Shown: positions 1-8,048 of the stretch, piece by piece | How the letters are laid out: each line of letters begins with the position of its first letter | Numbering within the stretch: position 1 is the first letter of the stretch | Origin: Pinirhizobacter sp036499745 | GTDB lineage: Bacteria > Pseudomonadota > Gammaproteobacteria > Xanthomonadales > Rhodanobacteraceae | NCBI RefSeq assembly: GCF_036499745.1 | Contig: NZ_DASYDG010000028.1 | Coordinates: 17,593 to 81,592 of the forward strand | DNA length: 64,000 nt | Reading direction: 5' to 3' | Program-made: the position numbers and the translations under genes | The notes under the pieces: model-generated | Databases searched by the model: none | Told to the model about the DNA's origin: nothing | What the model saw: only the letters and a program-made list of their open reading frames with translations

Positions 1-63
1 AGCTGTGCGCCCGATGCCGCCCCGGCGAGCACTTCGCCCGCTGCCGCAGGCAGCGGTGGCTAG
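1..63 (+). CDS. C-terminal end of an unidentified protein (partial)
   Basis: The first frame is open from the window edge to a TAG stop at 61-63. It encodes only about 20 residues, rich in Ala, Ser, Pro and Gly, which looks like a low-complexity tail. The rest of the gene lies outside the window, so no function can be given. It is followed after 39 nt by the next gene on the same strand, so the two may be cotranscribed. Confidence 0.5.
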   Translation, partial: SCAPDAAPASTSPAAAGSGG

Positions 64-102
64 GCGGCCCATCCCCCCGTCCCCCCACTGGAGGAATCGC
101 CC

Positions 103-597
103 ATGAAGTTCAAACCCAGAACCGGCCTTCGCGCCCTCGCCCTGGCCACCTCGCTGTTCGCCGGCAGTGTGGCCGTGGCCCAGACCGACACGTCGCAACC
201 GCCGGTGCCACCACCCCCGCCGACAGCCCCTGCACCTCCGGTCCCCCCACCGCCTCCGCCGCCCACCGACACACCGCCGCCCCCGCCGAGCGATGCGCCG
301 TTGCCGCCCCCGCCAGGCACCGCGCCGGCTCCAGCCACACAAGCGCCGCCACCGCCTGCCGGCGCCGCCATGGCACCGACAGCCGGCGCCCAGGTGGAAG
401 TGCATAGCAGCCAGCCACAGGTGGCCGCGATGGGTACACCGCCGGATTTCTCCACGCTCGCCAAGAGCGGCAAGTCCATCAGCGAAGCCGATGCCGCGGC
501 CTATCCGGCCCTGGCCAACGACTTCCAGTACGCCGACAAGAACCGCGACGGGCGCATCACCAAGTCCGAGTACGAACGCTGGACGCAGGGAAAGTAA
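103..597 (+). CDS. Secreted proline-rich protein with C-terminal EF-hand
   Basis: 164 residues. A typical signal peptide ends at a VAVAQ cleavage region near residue 27. Residues about 30-95 are almost entirely proline with Ala, Thr and Asp, giving an extended polyproline segment. The C-terminus carries a canonical 12-residue EF-hand loop (DKNRDGRITKSE, about residues 146-157) with Asp/Asn/Asp/Gly/Ile/Glu at the expected calcium positions. The start is supported by an upstream GGAGGA-like sequence. It is probably periplasmic or cell-surface, with a polyproline spacer carrying a calcium-binding tip. The family is not recognised beyond this architecture. The long Gly-rich antisense frame over it is a mirror of the proline codons. 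Confidence 0.8.
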   Translation: MKFKPRTGLRALALATSLFAGSVAVAQTDTSQPPVPPPPPTAPAPPVPPPPPPPTDTPPPPPSDAPLPPPPGTAPAPATQAPPPPAGAAMAPTAGAQVEVHSSQPQVAAMGTPPDFSTLAKSGKSISEADAAAYPALANDFQYADKNRDGRITKSEYERWTQGK

Positions 598-603
598 GCG
601 CGG

Positions 604-639
604 TCGAACAGGTCCCGGGCTGATCCGGGGCCTGTTCGA
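604..639 (+). terminator. Hairpin after the EF-hand gene
   Basis: Arms at 604-618 and 625-639 form a 15-bp stem with one G-T wobble around the loop GCTGAT, starting 7 nt after the stop codon. Position and strength fit a transcription terminator, but the following bases (CATTCTTCC) are only moderately T-rich, so termination may be partial. Confidence 0.5.
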
Positions 640-719
640 CATTCTTCCGCAAAGGCATTGGCTACACTCTTCCTTCGCGTGCTTTTTATAAAAGTGATGT
701 GCCCAAGGGAGAGCACTGC

Positions 720-1811
720 ATGAAACACACCGCCGCCACCACGGCGCTTGGTGCCGCTGCGTGCCTGGCACTGGGCATGGCCCGCGCACAGAACCCCAGC
801 CCGCTGGACATCCGCGCCTGCTCTGCCATAGAGACCGACTCACAACGCCTGGCCTGCTATGACAAGGCCGTGGGCAGGCCCAACCTGGTCACTGCGCAGA
901 AAAAGGGCAATCCGGAAGCCAGCCGCGACCTGGCAGGTTTCGAAGCCGCGCACCGCGATATCGAAGGCACCTCCATCGGCGAAGGCGTGGCAGCACCCGT
1001 CTCGCTGCTCGATAGCCGTTGGGAACTCGCACCGGAATCGAAGCTGGGCACATTCAACCTGCGCGGCTACAAGCCGACCTATGTGTTACCGGTGTTCGTC
1101 AGCAGCGACCAGAACCAGCGACCGTCGAGCCCCGCACCCAACCATACGGTGAGCGAAGACCAGGGACTGGACAACGTGGAGGCGAAGTTCCAGCTGAGCC
1201 TTAAGACCAAGGCGTGGCAGGGCGTGTTCGGCGACGTGGGCGACCTGTGGGTCGGTTACACGCAATCGTCCCGCTGGCAGGTCTACAACAAGGATATCTC
1301 ACGCCCCTTCCGCGAAACCGACTACGAACCTGAAGCACTGCTGGCGTTCAACACCCACTACCAGGTGCTCGGCTGGGAGGGCCGGTTGCTCACCATCGGC
1401 GTGAACCATCAATCGAACGGGCGAGCCGATCCGCTCTCGCGAAGCTGGAACCGCGTGGTGGCGGACGTCGGCTTCGAGCGGCCGGGCTGGGTGGTGATGC
1501 TGCGGCCGTGGTGGCGTATCCCGGAAGATCGCAAGACCGACGACAATCCTGACATCTCCGACTACATGGGCCGGGGCGAAGTGCAGGTGATCCGCGAATG
1601 GGATTCCAACGAGTTCGGCCTGGCGGCGCGGCACTCCTTCCGCACCGGGGACCGCTCGCATGGCTCGCTACGCTTTACCTGGAGCTTTCCGATAGCCGGC
1701 AACCTGCGCGGTTACTTCGAAGCCTTCAATGGTTACGGCGAGAGCCTGATCGACTACAACCACAGCGCCAATTACCTGGGCCTGGGTGTGTCGTTGCTGG
1801 ATTGGTATTAG
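720..1811 (+). CDS. pldA: Outer-membrane phospholipase A (PldA/OMPLA)
   Basis: 363 residues from the ATG at 720, chosen over the in-frame ATG at 699 because AAGGGAGA lies just ahead and a signal peptide (cut near MARAQ) follows directly. The OMPLA active-site signature NHQSNG is present with His230 and Ser232, followed by the Asn-containing segment SRSWNR, and the protein ends in Trp-Tyr as outer-membrane barrels often end in an aromatic residue. The family is a calcium-dependent dimeric 12-strand barrel that hydrolyses phospholipids misplaced in the outer leaflet. The mature N-terminus has a short Cys-containing region (ACSAIET...RLACYDKA) found in several proteobacterial envelope proteins. 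It appears monocistronic. Confidence 0.93.
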   Translation: MKHTAATTALGAAACLALGMARAQNPSPLDIRACSAIETDSQRLACYDKAVGRPNLVTAQKKGNPEASRDLAGFEAAHRDIEGTSIGEGVAAPVSLLDSRWELAPESKLGTFNLRGYKPTYVLPVFVSSDQNQRPSSPAPNHTVSEDQGLDNVEAKFQLSLKTKAWQGVFGDVGDLWVGYTQSSRWQVYNKDISRPFRETDYEPEALLAFNTHYQVLGWEGRLLTIGVNHQSNGRADPLSRSWNRVVADVGFERPGWVVMLRPWWRIPEDRKTDDNPDISDYMGRGEVQVIREWDSNEFGLAARHSFRTGDRSHGSLRFTWSFPIAGNLRGYFEAFNGYGESLIDYNHSANYLGLGVSLLDWY

Positions 1812-1816
1812 CCCAA

Positions 1817-1850
1817 GCCGGGGTCGAAGGCTGAGCCTGCGAACCCCGGC
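1817..1850. terminator. Shared hairpin between convergent pldA and slyD
   Basis: Arms GCCGGGGTCG (from 1817) and CGAACCCCGGC (to 1850), extended by AGGCT/AGCCT inside, form a long imperfect stem between two convergent genes. There is no T-run on either side, so it is more likely an RNA 3'-end-stabilising or bidirectional terminator-like structure than a textbook terminator. Confidence 0.45.
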
Positions 1851-1861
1851 AGCGGTCAGGT

Positions 1862-2344
1862 TTAGTGGTGGTGGCCGCCCACGCCATGGACATGGCCATG
1901 GCTCAGTTCCTCGGCGGTCGGCTCACGCACGTCGGAGATTTCAACGGCAAAGTGCAGGGTTTCGCCGGCAAGGGGATGGTTGCCGTCGACGGTAACCTGG
2001 TCGTCCTCGATCCGCGTGATGGTGACGTTGATCGCACCGTGGTCGTTGCGACCCTGGAACTGCATGCCCGGCTGGAGGTCTTCCACCCCCTGGAAGGCCT
2101 CGCGGGGCACCACCTGGATGAGTTCGTCGTGCTTCACACCATAGCCTTCGGCGGGTGCGACATCCACGTTCAGCTTGTCGCCCTTCTCGCGGCCTTCCAG
2201 CGCGTTTTCCAGGCCCGGGACGATCTGGCCCTCGCCATGGATGTAGGCCAGCGGTTCACGGCCATCGGAGCTGTCGATCACCTCACCGGCATCGTTGGTG
2301 AGGGTGTAGTGGAACGATGCAACGGTGTTCTTGGCGATCTTCAT
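1862..2344 (-). CDS. slyD: FKBP-type peptidyl-prolyl isomerase SlyD
   Basis: 160 residues. The N-terminal FKBP domain starts MKIAKNTVASFHYTL and contains the family segments GREPLAYIHG and IVPGLENALEG. The inserted IF chaperone domain follows (about residues 70-130). The C-terminus is a His-rich tail (HGHVHGVGGHHH), typical of SlyD and used in other species for nickel binding and hydrogenase or urease maturation. It is a cytoplasmic folding helper. It lies convergent to pldA and is followed upstream on the same strand by glutathione peroxidase, with a short gap between the two. Confidence 0.94.
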   Translation of the reverse strand: MKIAKNTVASFHYTLTNDAGEVIDSSDGREPLAYIHGEGQIVPGLENALEGREKGDKLNVDVAPAEGYGVKHDELIQVVPREAFQGVEDLQPGMQFQGRNDHGAINVTITRIEDDQVTVDGNHPLAGETLHFAVEISDVREPTAEELSHGHVHGVGGHHH

Positions 2345-2421
2345 CGTGGGGCTCTTTGCCTTGAGGGATCGAGTAGGCTAAGTGACGCGGCGCACGACTG
2401 CAAACCTCGCCCCTGGATTGG

Positions 2422-2907
2422 CTAGCCGGCCAGCACGCCAGGCAGGTCCCGGGCGATTTTCTCCGGGGTATCGGTGGGAGCGTAGCGGCGCACCACGTGT
2501 CCGTGTCGATCAACCAGGAACTTGGTGAAGTTCCACTTGATCGCCTCGCTGCCCAGGATCCCCTTGCCCTCGTGCTTGAGCCACCGGTACATCGGATGGG
2601 CGTGCTCGCCATTGACCTCGACCTTGGAGAACATCGGGAACGAAACATCGTAGGTCAGTGAGCAGAAATCGCGTATCTGCGCCTCGTCGCCGGGCTCCTG
2701 GTGGCCGAATTGATCGCAGGGGAAACCCAGGACGTCAAATCCCTGTGCTGAAAATTCCCGCTGAAGTTGCTCCAGGCCCTTGTATTGCGGCGTGAAGCCG
2801 CATTTGGAGGCCACGTTCACCACCAGCAACGCCCGGCCCTCGAATTCCCCGAGCGAACGCCCGCGACCATCGATGTCGCTTGCGCTGAAGTCGTAGATCG
2901 AAGCCAT
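2422..2907 (-). CDS. Glutathione peroxidase (thiol peroxidase type)
   Basis: 161 residues from the ATG at 2907; the much longer open frame running back to 3741 is antisense to metN and not coding. Family motifs are intact: NVASKCGFT with the peroxidatic Cys36 (Cys, not selenocysteine), GFPCDQFGHQEP with the resolving-Cys region and Gln, and WNFTKFLVD with the catalytic Trp and Asn. No signal peptide, so it is cytoplasmic. Bacterial enzymes of this type reduce lipid and hydrogen peroxides, usually with thioredoxin as the reductant. It is divergent from metN with only 75 nt between the starts. Confidence 0.93.
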   Translation of the reverse strand: MASIYDFSASDIDGRGRSLGEFEGRALLVVNVASKCGFTPQYKGLEQLQREFSAQGFDVLGFPCDQFGHQEPGDEAQIRDFCSLTYDVSFPMFSKVEVNGEHAHPMYRWLKHEGKGILGSEAIKWNFTKFLVDRHGHVVRRYAPTDTPEKIARDLPGVLAG

Positions 2908-2982
2908 CGGTCGTCCCCGCGCGCACCAAAGATACGGAAGTCTAAACCCTCGCCGGCCTTCCATGCAGGTTAAGATTCGTGC

Positions 2983-4005
2983 ATGACCGAACGCCCTGCT
3001 TTGATCACCCTTAAGGCCGTTGCCAAGTCCTACCGCGTGCGCGGCCGCGACATACCCGCCCTGCAGCCGACGGACCTGGCCATCGAAGCGGGCGAAGTGT
3101 TCGGCATCATCGGCCATTCGGGAGCGGGCAAGTCCACCCTGTTGCGGCTGGTCAACCTGCTGGAGAAGCCCACCGCCGGCCGCGTGGTTATCGACGGCGC
3201 GGACGTCACCAGCATCGATGGTGCGGCGCTTCGCGACCTTCGTGCAGGCATCGGCATGATCTTCCAGCATTTCAACCTGTTGTCCTCGCGCACCGTGCGC
3301 GACAACATCGCCTTTCCGCTGCGCCTTCGCCCAGGCATGGACGAGGCGGCCATCGCCCGGCGCGTGCAGGAACTGCTTGAGCGTGTGGGCCTTGCCGGGC
3401 TCGCCGACAACTACCCGGCCCAGCTGTCGGGCGGCCAGAAGCAGCGCGTGGGCATCGCGCGGGCGCTGGCCAACAAACCGCGGGTGTTGCTGTGCGACGA
3501 GGCCACCAGCGCGCTCGATCCGCAGACCACGGCCTCGGTGCTGGACCTGCTGCTGGACATCAATCGGGAACTGGGCCTCACCATCGTGCTGATCACCCAC
3601 GAGATGGACGTGATCCGCCGTGTCTGCGACAGGGTCGCCGTGCTCGATGCCGGGCGCGTGGTGGAACTGGGCAATGTGGTTGATGTCTTCCTGCATCCGG
3701 AGCATCCCACCACGCGGCGCTTCGTCAGCGAGGCCGAGCACGGCGATGAAGGCGGTCCGGACTACAGCGCGGTGGAAGGACGGCTGATGCGCCTGTCATT
3801 CCGTGGCGAGGCCACCTATGCGCCAACCCTGTCGTCGGTGGTGCGCGACACCGGCATCGAATACAACCTGCTGTCCGGCCGTATCGACCGCATCAAGGAC
3901 ATACCGTACGGCCAGCTCACCCTGGCCATGCGCGGGGCCCGCATGGATGCCGCCGTGGCGCAGCTTCGCGCCGCGGGCGTAGTGGTGCAGGAGATCGCCC
4001 GATGA
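2983..4005 (+). CDS. metN: Methionine ABC importer ATP-binding protein MetN
   Basis: 340 residues. Walker A GHSGAGKST (about 44-52), the Q-loop FQHFN, signature LSGGQKQR, Walker B VLLCDEATSALD and the H-loop THEMD are all present. The C-terminal ~95 residues (from about 245) are the NIL domain that in E. coli MetN binds methionine and inhibits transport. It is the first gene of a metN-metI-metQ operon and overlaps metI by 4 nt. A TAAGAT sequence at 2971-2976 sits where a -10 box would make the mRNA start at or next to the ATG, but no clear -35 is seen. Confidence 0.96.
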   Translation: MTERPALITLKAVAKSYRVRGRDIPALQPTDLAIEAGEVFGIIGHSGAGKSTLLRLVNLLEKPTAGRVVIDGADVTSIDGAALRDLRAGIGMIFQHFNLLSSRTVRDNIAFPLRLRPGMDEAAIARRVQELLERVGLAGLADNYPAQLSGGQKQRVGIARALANKPRVLLCDEATSALDPQTTASVLDLLLDINRELGLTIVLITHEMDVIRRVCDRVAVLDAGRVVELGNVVDVFLHPEHPTTRRFVSEAEHGDEGGPDYSAVEGRLMRLSFRGEATYAPTLSSVVRDTGIEYNLLSGRIDRIKDIPYGQLTLAMRGARMDAAVAQLRAAGVVVQEIAR

Positions 4006-4688
4006 ACGCGCCTTCGCTGCTGCAACAATGGTTCCCCAACATCACTGACTGGACGGAAATCGGCCAGGCCTGCATCGACACCCTGCTGATGCTTGGCGGC
4101 TCGCTGCTGCTCACGGTCGTGATCGGCCTGCCTCTTGGCGTATGGCTGTTCCTGGCCAGTCGCAGCCAGTTGCACGACAGTCCGCGGAGCTACGCTGCGC
4201 TCTCGCTGGTGGTGAACGTGCTGCGCTCGATCCCGTTCATCATCCTGATGATCCTGCTGATGCCGCTGACCTTCTTCCTGATGCGCGCGACCATCGGTAT
4301 CCGTGGCGCCATTCCACCCCTGGTGATCGGCGCCGCGCCGTTCTTTGCGCGACTGGTGGAAAGCGCCCTGCGCGAAGTGGGCACCGGTGTTGTCGAGGCC
4401 AGCCAGGCCATGGGCGCCACCACCGGGCAGATCGTGCAGCGCGTGCTGCTTCCCGAGGCCCGCGCCGGCATTGTCGCGGCGATCACGGTGACCGCCATCG
4501 CACTGGTGGGCTATACGGCGATGGGCGGCATCATCGGCGCCGGCGGCCTGGGAAGCCTCGCCTACCAATACGGTTACCTGGGTTACAAACCCGACTACAT
4601 GATCGTGACCGTTGCCCTGCTGGTACTGCTGGTACAGCTGCTACAGATGCTGGGCGACGCGATCGTGCGCCGGATGTCCCACCACTAG
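4002..4688 (+). CDS. metI: Methionine ABC importer permease MetI
   Basis: 228 residues, hydrophobic, with five predicted transmembrane segments. The EAA-type coupling loop is visible around VEASQAMGATTGQIVQRVLLP, which docks on MetN. It starts at an ATG overlapping the metN stop (ATGA), indicating translational coupling. Together with MetN and MetQ it forms the high-affinity D/L-methionine importer of the inner membrane. Length is close to the family norm of about 217-220. Confidence 0.96.
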   Translation: MNAPSLLQQWFPNITDWTEIGQACIDTLLMLGGSLLLTVVIGLPLGVWLFLASRSQLHDSPRSYAALSLVVNVLRSIPFIILMILLMPLTFFLMRATIGIRGAIPPLVIGAAPFFARLVESALREVGTGVVEASQAMGATTGQIVQRVLLPEARAGIVAAITVTAIALVGYTAMGGIIGAGGLGSLAYQYGYLGYKPDYMIVTVALLVLLVQLLQMLGDAIVRRMSHH

Positions 4689-4757
4689 GCGCCTTTGCCA
4701 TTTGGATGTCTGGAAGGCTATGCTGCCGCACCGCAACAAAAACACGGATATCCATCA

Positions 4758-5549
4758 ATGAAGACCCTCCTGCCCATCCTCGCCGCCGCCCTGCTGGCAC
4801 TGGCCGGCTGTGGGCAGAAGGCTGCCGACGACACGCACCTGTCGGTGGCCGCCACCGCGGTGCCGCACGCTGAAATCCTGAACTTCGTCAAGCCCATGCT
4901 GGCCCGTGAGGGCATCACCCTGGACATCAAGGTGTTCGCCGACTACGTGCAGCCCAACCTGCAGGTGGCGCAGAACCAGATCGACGTGAACTACTTCCAG
5001 ACAGAGCCCTACCTGGACCAGTTCAATCGCGAACGCGGCACCCACCTGGTGACGGTGGTCGGTGTGCACATCGAGCCGTTCGGCGCCTATTCGCGCAAGT
5101 ACAAGTCGATCGGCGACCTGCCCGACGGCGCCAGCGTGGTGATCCCGAACGATCCGAGCAACAACAGCCGCGCGCTGCTTCTGCTGGCGAAGAACGGCCT
5201 GATCACCCTGGCCGATCCGAACGACCGTCTGGCAACGCTCAAGGACATCACGGCCAATCCGAAGAACCTTAAATTCCGCGAGATGGAAGCGGCGATGTTG
5301 CCGCGAGTACTGGGCGAAGTGGACCTGGCCCTGATCAACACCAACTATGCGCTGGCGGCCAAACTCGACCCGTTGAAGGATGCGCTGCTGATCGAAGGCA
5401 AGGATTCCCCCTACGTCAATTTCCTGGTTTCGCGGGATGACAACCGCGAAGATCCGCGTGTACAGAAACTGGCCAGGGCGCTGACCAGTCCCGAGGTGAA
5501 AGCGTTCATCCAGTCCCGCTACAAGGGCGCGGTGCTGCCTGCCTTCTGA
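4758..5549 (+). CDS. metQ: Methionine-binding lipoprotein MetQ
   Basis: 263 residues from the ATG at 4758; an in-frame start at 4695 would add residues before the signal peptide and is unlikely. A lipoprotein signal with lipobox LAGC puts the mature Cys near residue 18. The body is NlpA family: VAATAVPHAEILNFVKP near the N-terminus, then FADYVQPNLQVAQNQIDVNYFQTEPYL and VVIPNDPSNNSRALLLL. It delivers methionine to MetNI from the periplasm. It lies 69 nt after metI and is followed 1 nt later by a cytochrome gene. Confidence 0.95.
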   Translation: MKTLLPILAAALLALAGCGQKAADDTHLSVAATAVPHAEILNFVKPMLAREGITLDIKVFADYVQPNLQVAQNQIDVNYFQTEPYLDQFNRERGTHLVTVVGVHIEPFGAYSRKYKSIGDLPDGASVVIPNDPSNNSRALLLLAKNGLITLADPNDRLATLKDITANPKNLKFREMEAAMLPRVLGEVDLALINTNYALAAKLDPLKDALLIEGKDSPYVNFLVSRDDNREDPRVQKLARALTSPEVKAFIQSRYKGAVLPAF

Positions 5550-5550
5550 C

Positions 5551-6372
5551 ATGCGAATCCCTTCAAAACTGTTTGGCCCGTTGTTGGCGCTGCTGCTCGC
5601 CCTGCCCGGCGCCGGCGCCGCCCAGGACCTGCGCATCGAAGGCCTGGGCCAGGTCCGCGTGCTGACGGCGGCCCAGATGCGCGCACGCCCGGACGCGCGC
5701 GACATCTTGGTACCCGATGACCCGGTGTACCACCGGGACATGCACTACAGGGCAGTGCCCTTGCGCTCACTGCTTTCGGGCCTTGCCGCCGATGCGCATG
5801 TGCAGTTCGTCGCCACCGACGGATTCACCGGTGAAGTGCCTGCGCACCTGGTGATTGACGGCGGCCGTACCACCGGCTGGCTCGCGATCGAACCTGAAGG
5901 CCATCCCTGGCCTCCGGTAGGGCCGGGCAAACCATCGGCGGGGCCGTTCTACGTGGTCTGGACTGAACCTTCAGCGGCCGGCGTGGGCCGCGAACAGTGG
6001 CCCTTCCAGGTAGCCACCGTGCGCGTCACCACCGACGTCGACACGAGGTTCCCCGGCATGCTGCCCGACCCCGCCCTGCCGCCGGACGCGCCGGCCCGAC
6101 GGGGATTCGCCGTGTTCAAGAAGGATTGCATCACCTGCCACACGCTCAATGGCCAGGGCGACGCCCGGCTCGGACCGGACCTCAACATCCCCCATAGCCC
6201 AACCGAGTACCTGGGCACGGCCTACCTCAAGAAACTGGTGCGCAACCCGCAGGACCTGCGCCATTGGCCCGAGGCGAAGATGCCGGCGTTCGACAGGCGC
6301 ACGCTCAGCGATGCCGACCTCGACGACCTGGTGGCCTACCTCAGCCACATGGCGTCGCGCAGGCCGAAGTAG
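5551..6372 (+). CDS. Exported c-type cytochrome with sulfite-oxidase-like N-domain
   Basis: 273 residues with a signal peptide (about 1-24). Residues about 25-165 resemble the oxidoreductase molybdopterin-binding fold (ltaaqM..RPd, YRAVPLRSLLSG, ATDGFTGEVP, GPFYVVWTEP), but there is no Cys before residue 193, so the usual Mo-ligating Cys is missing. A single class-I cytochrome c domain follows: heme motif CITCH at 193-197 and probable axial Met at 244 (AKMPAF). It is therefore a periplasmic monoheme electron-transfer protein. The gene starts 1 nt after the metQ stop, so it is probably in the methionine-uptake operon. Its partner and substrate are unknown. The 3' end overlaps the convergent gene by 32 nt. 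Confidence 0.85.
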   Translation: MRIPSKLFGPLLALLLALPGAGAAQDLRIEGLGQVRVLTAAQMRARPDARDILVPDDPVYHRDMHYRAVPLRSLLSGLAADAHVQFVATDGFTGEVPAHLVIDGGRTTGWLAIEPEGHPWPPVGPGKPSAGPFYVVWTEPSAAGVGREQWPFQVATVRVTTDVDTRFPGMLPDPALPPDAPARRGFAVFKKDCITCHTLNGQGDARLGPDLNIPHSPTEYLGTAYLKKLVRNPQDLRHWPEAKMPAFDRRTLSDADLDDLVAYLSHMASRRPK

Positions 6373-7405
6373 CCAGCGCCTCGAGGCTAGCCTGTCGCGC
6401 TTGTTTCGGTTCCCTGGCCAATACTGCTACGCGCGCATGGAAAGCGGCCCAGTTACCATGGACCTGGGCGAACAGGGCCGTGAAAGCCGGCACCCATTGC
6501 TCGTACAGGCCAAACGGCAGCAGGCTGGCGTTGTTGAGGTCCCCCGCCACCCATGCGTCGTAGCGTTTGTCGCCACCGAAGTCCGTATCGCGCCAATGCG
6601 CGTAGCGTTCACGGAAGCCGGCGAAGGCAGCACGCTTTTCCTTCGCCAGCGTCATCGGCTCCCCGCCGCGGGTATAAATGTCGGCCAACGACTGCCGCAG
6701 ATCGATCACCAACTGGGTAAACGCTGCTTCCATGCGGTCTCCGCGCGGATCCACCGGACCCAGCCCTCGAGCGTGTCGCCATGCATCCAGGCCCTGCCGC
6801 TGCACGAACGTCGCGTAGGACTCGTTGAAGGCGGTATCGCCGGCCACGTAGACACGCTGGTGCGCCAGTTCATGGAACACCTCGCCGGCCAGTTCGTCAT
6901 CGTCCCATCGCAGCATGCTGCTTAGCACCGGATCGTCAAACCAGCCAAGGGTGGAATACGCAGGCGCACCGCCCACGCTCACATCGTCCCCAAGGGCACG
7001 TAGCCGATCGGCTTCACGCGCGGCCTGCGCTTGCGAAAAATACCCGCGGTAGGCGACGCAGCCGGCGATGGGGAAGCAATGATTGACGGCCTTGATGGAG
7101 TAGGCCGGCGTGGCGAACACATTCCAAACCACGTAGGGCCGGTGAATATCCACGTATCGGGTATAGCTGCCATTGCGCGGCAGTGCCAGCATGTCGGAGG
7201 CGAAACGTCGCGCCTTCAAGGCAAGTTTCAGCCGATCCGCGACGGTTGTATCGGTAGCAGGGTCCGCAAGCACGCGATCGATCGCCTGCCGATGCACCAA
7301 CAACGACGCCTGTCCCCTCGCCACGTGTGCGTAATAGCAACCCCCGGGCAACAGCAGCGCAACCGCCAGCAAGCACGAGCGGAGCGTTTGCACGCCCCGA
7401 GTCAT
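6341..7405 (-). CDS. Putative zinc aminopeptidase lipoprotein (COG4324 type)
   Basis: 354 residues. The N-terminus is a lipoprotein signal (LLPGGCYYAHVARGQ), and the YYAHVARGQ sequence after the lipobox is typical of the family annotated as putative aminopeptidase (Pfam Aminopep). The zinc motif appears as HELAHQ followed about 15 residues later by FNESYATFV, which could supply the third ligand. It is probably anchored in the envelope. The activity has not been firmly established for the family as far as I know. It is convergent with the cytochrome gene, overlapping its last 32 nt, and 10 nt downstream of the next minus-strand gene, so the two may be cotranscribed. Confidence 0.8.
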   Translation of the reverse strand: MTRGVQTLRSCLLAVALLLPGGCYYAHVARGQASLLVHRQAIDRVLADPATDTTVADRLKLALKARRFASDMLALPRNGSYTRYVDIHRPYVVWNVFATPAYSIKAVNHCFPIAGCVAYRGYFSQAQAAREADRLRALGDDVSVGGAPAYSTLGWFDDPVLSSMLRWDDDELAGEVFHELAHQRVYVAGDTAFNESYATFVQRQGLDAWRHARGLGPVDPRGDRMEAAFTQLVIDLRQSLADIYTRGGEPMTLAKEKRAAFAGFRERYAHWRDTDFGGDKRYDAWVAGDLNNASLLPFGLYEQWVPAFTALFAQVHGNWAAFHARVAVLAREPKQARQASLEALATSACATPCG

Positions 7406-7414
7406 GCGCTGCCG

Positions 7415-7951
7415 TCAGTGATCGCTGCGGTGACTGTCCCCGCGCGACCCGCCGTGGTTGCCGTTGCTGCCACCGTTGCCATGGTACCCACCCGACGGAC
7501 GTGCACCCGATGGGCGCCCACCCTGGCTGGAACTACCCGGACGTCCTTGCCAGCCGCCAGGCCGCCCATGCCCATCATCGGCCCTGCCACGCCATCCACC
7601 AGGAGGCGGGCGGCGATCGCCCACCGCTCCGTCATGGCGATCGCCTGGACGCCCGTTCCACCCTCCCGGACGGCCACGGCCGCCGTGATCGCGCCAATCG
7701 GACGGACGGCGATAGCGATGACCATGGCCATCGTCGACCCAGATGGTCGAGACGCCGAAACCACTGCCGTAGTAGTAGTCGTCATAGCCCGGATAGTAAG
7801 CCGGATAGACGGGGTAAGGGTCGGAATAAACCGGTGCGGACTCGCCGATGTAGGCGCCGCCGCCGGAACGCACGTAGGCCGGCTCGTAGTAACACGCCGA
7901 CAATGCCCCTGCCATCACGGCAAGAGCGGCACAACGCCAAACGGTTTTCAT
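7415..7951 (-). CDS. Gly/Arg-rich lipoprotein of unknown function
   Basis: 178 residues. A lipoprotein signal with lipobox LSAC (Cys about residue 20) is followed by a Tyr/Pro-rich stretch with YYPGYDDYYYG, then a short WVDDGHGHRYRR segment and a long low-complexity tail of Gly, Arg, His, Ser and Asp. Similar disordered Tyr/Gly-rich lipoproteins are common in Xanthomonadales and have no assigned function. It lies 10 nt upstream of the aminopeptidase-like gene on the same strand. Codon use remains GC-rich and in frame despite the repeats, supporting a real gene. Confidence 0.7.
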   Translation of the reverse strand: MKTVWRCAALAVMAGALSACYYEPAYVRSGGGAYIGESAPVYSDPYPVYPAYYPGYDDYYYGSGFGVSTIWVDDGHGHRYRRPSDWRDHGGRGRPGGWNGRPGDRHDGAVGDRRPPPGGWRGRADDGHGRPGGWQGRPGSSSQGGRPSGARPSGGYHGNGGSNGNHGGSRGDSHRSDH

Positions 7952-8048
7952 CTCGACACCCTGTCTGCCTTACGCCACCAAGCTGCGCTGGCGGCGTTGA
8001 ATGGGTCCTTAAGTTGGCGCGTGCCGGCCCCTGGTGGATGCCTGCCGT

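Noticed and set aside
60..479. Gly-rich 139-codon minus-strand frame resembling a PE-PGRS-like protein
   Set aside because: It is the mirror of the polyproline codons of the EF-hand gene and has no ribosome site.
2971..2983. Leaderless metN promoter
   Set aside because: TAAGAT is well placed as a -10 box but no -35 element could be found, so it was not listed as a feature.
2422..3741. 439-codon glutathione peroxidase with N-terminal extension
   Set aside because: The extension is antisense to metN and has no domain. The normal 161-residue enzyme starts at 2907.
4755..5741. 328-codon minus-strand frame
   Set aside because: Antisense to metQ and the cytochrome gene; no recognisable domain.
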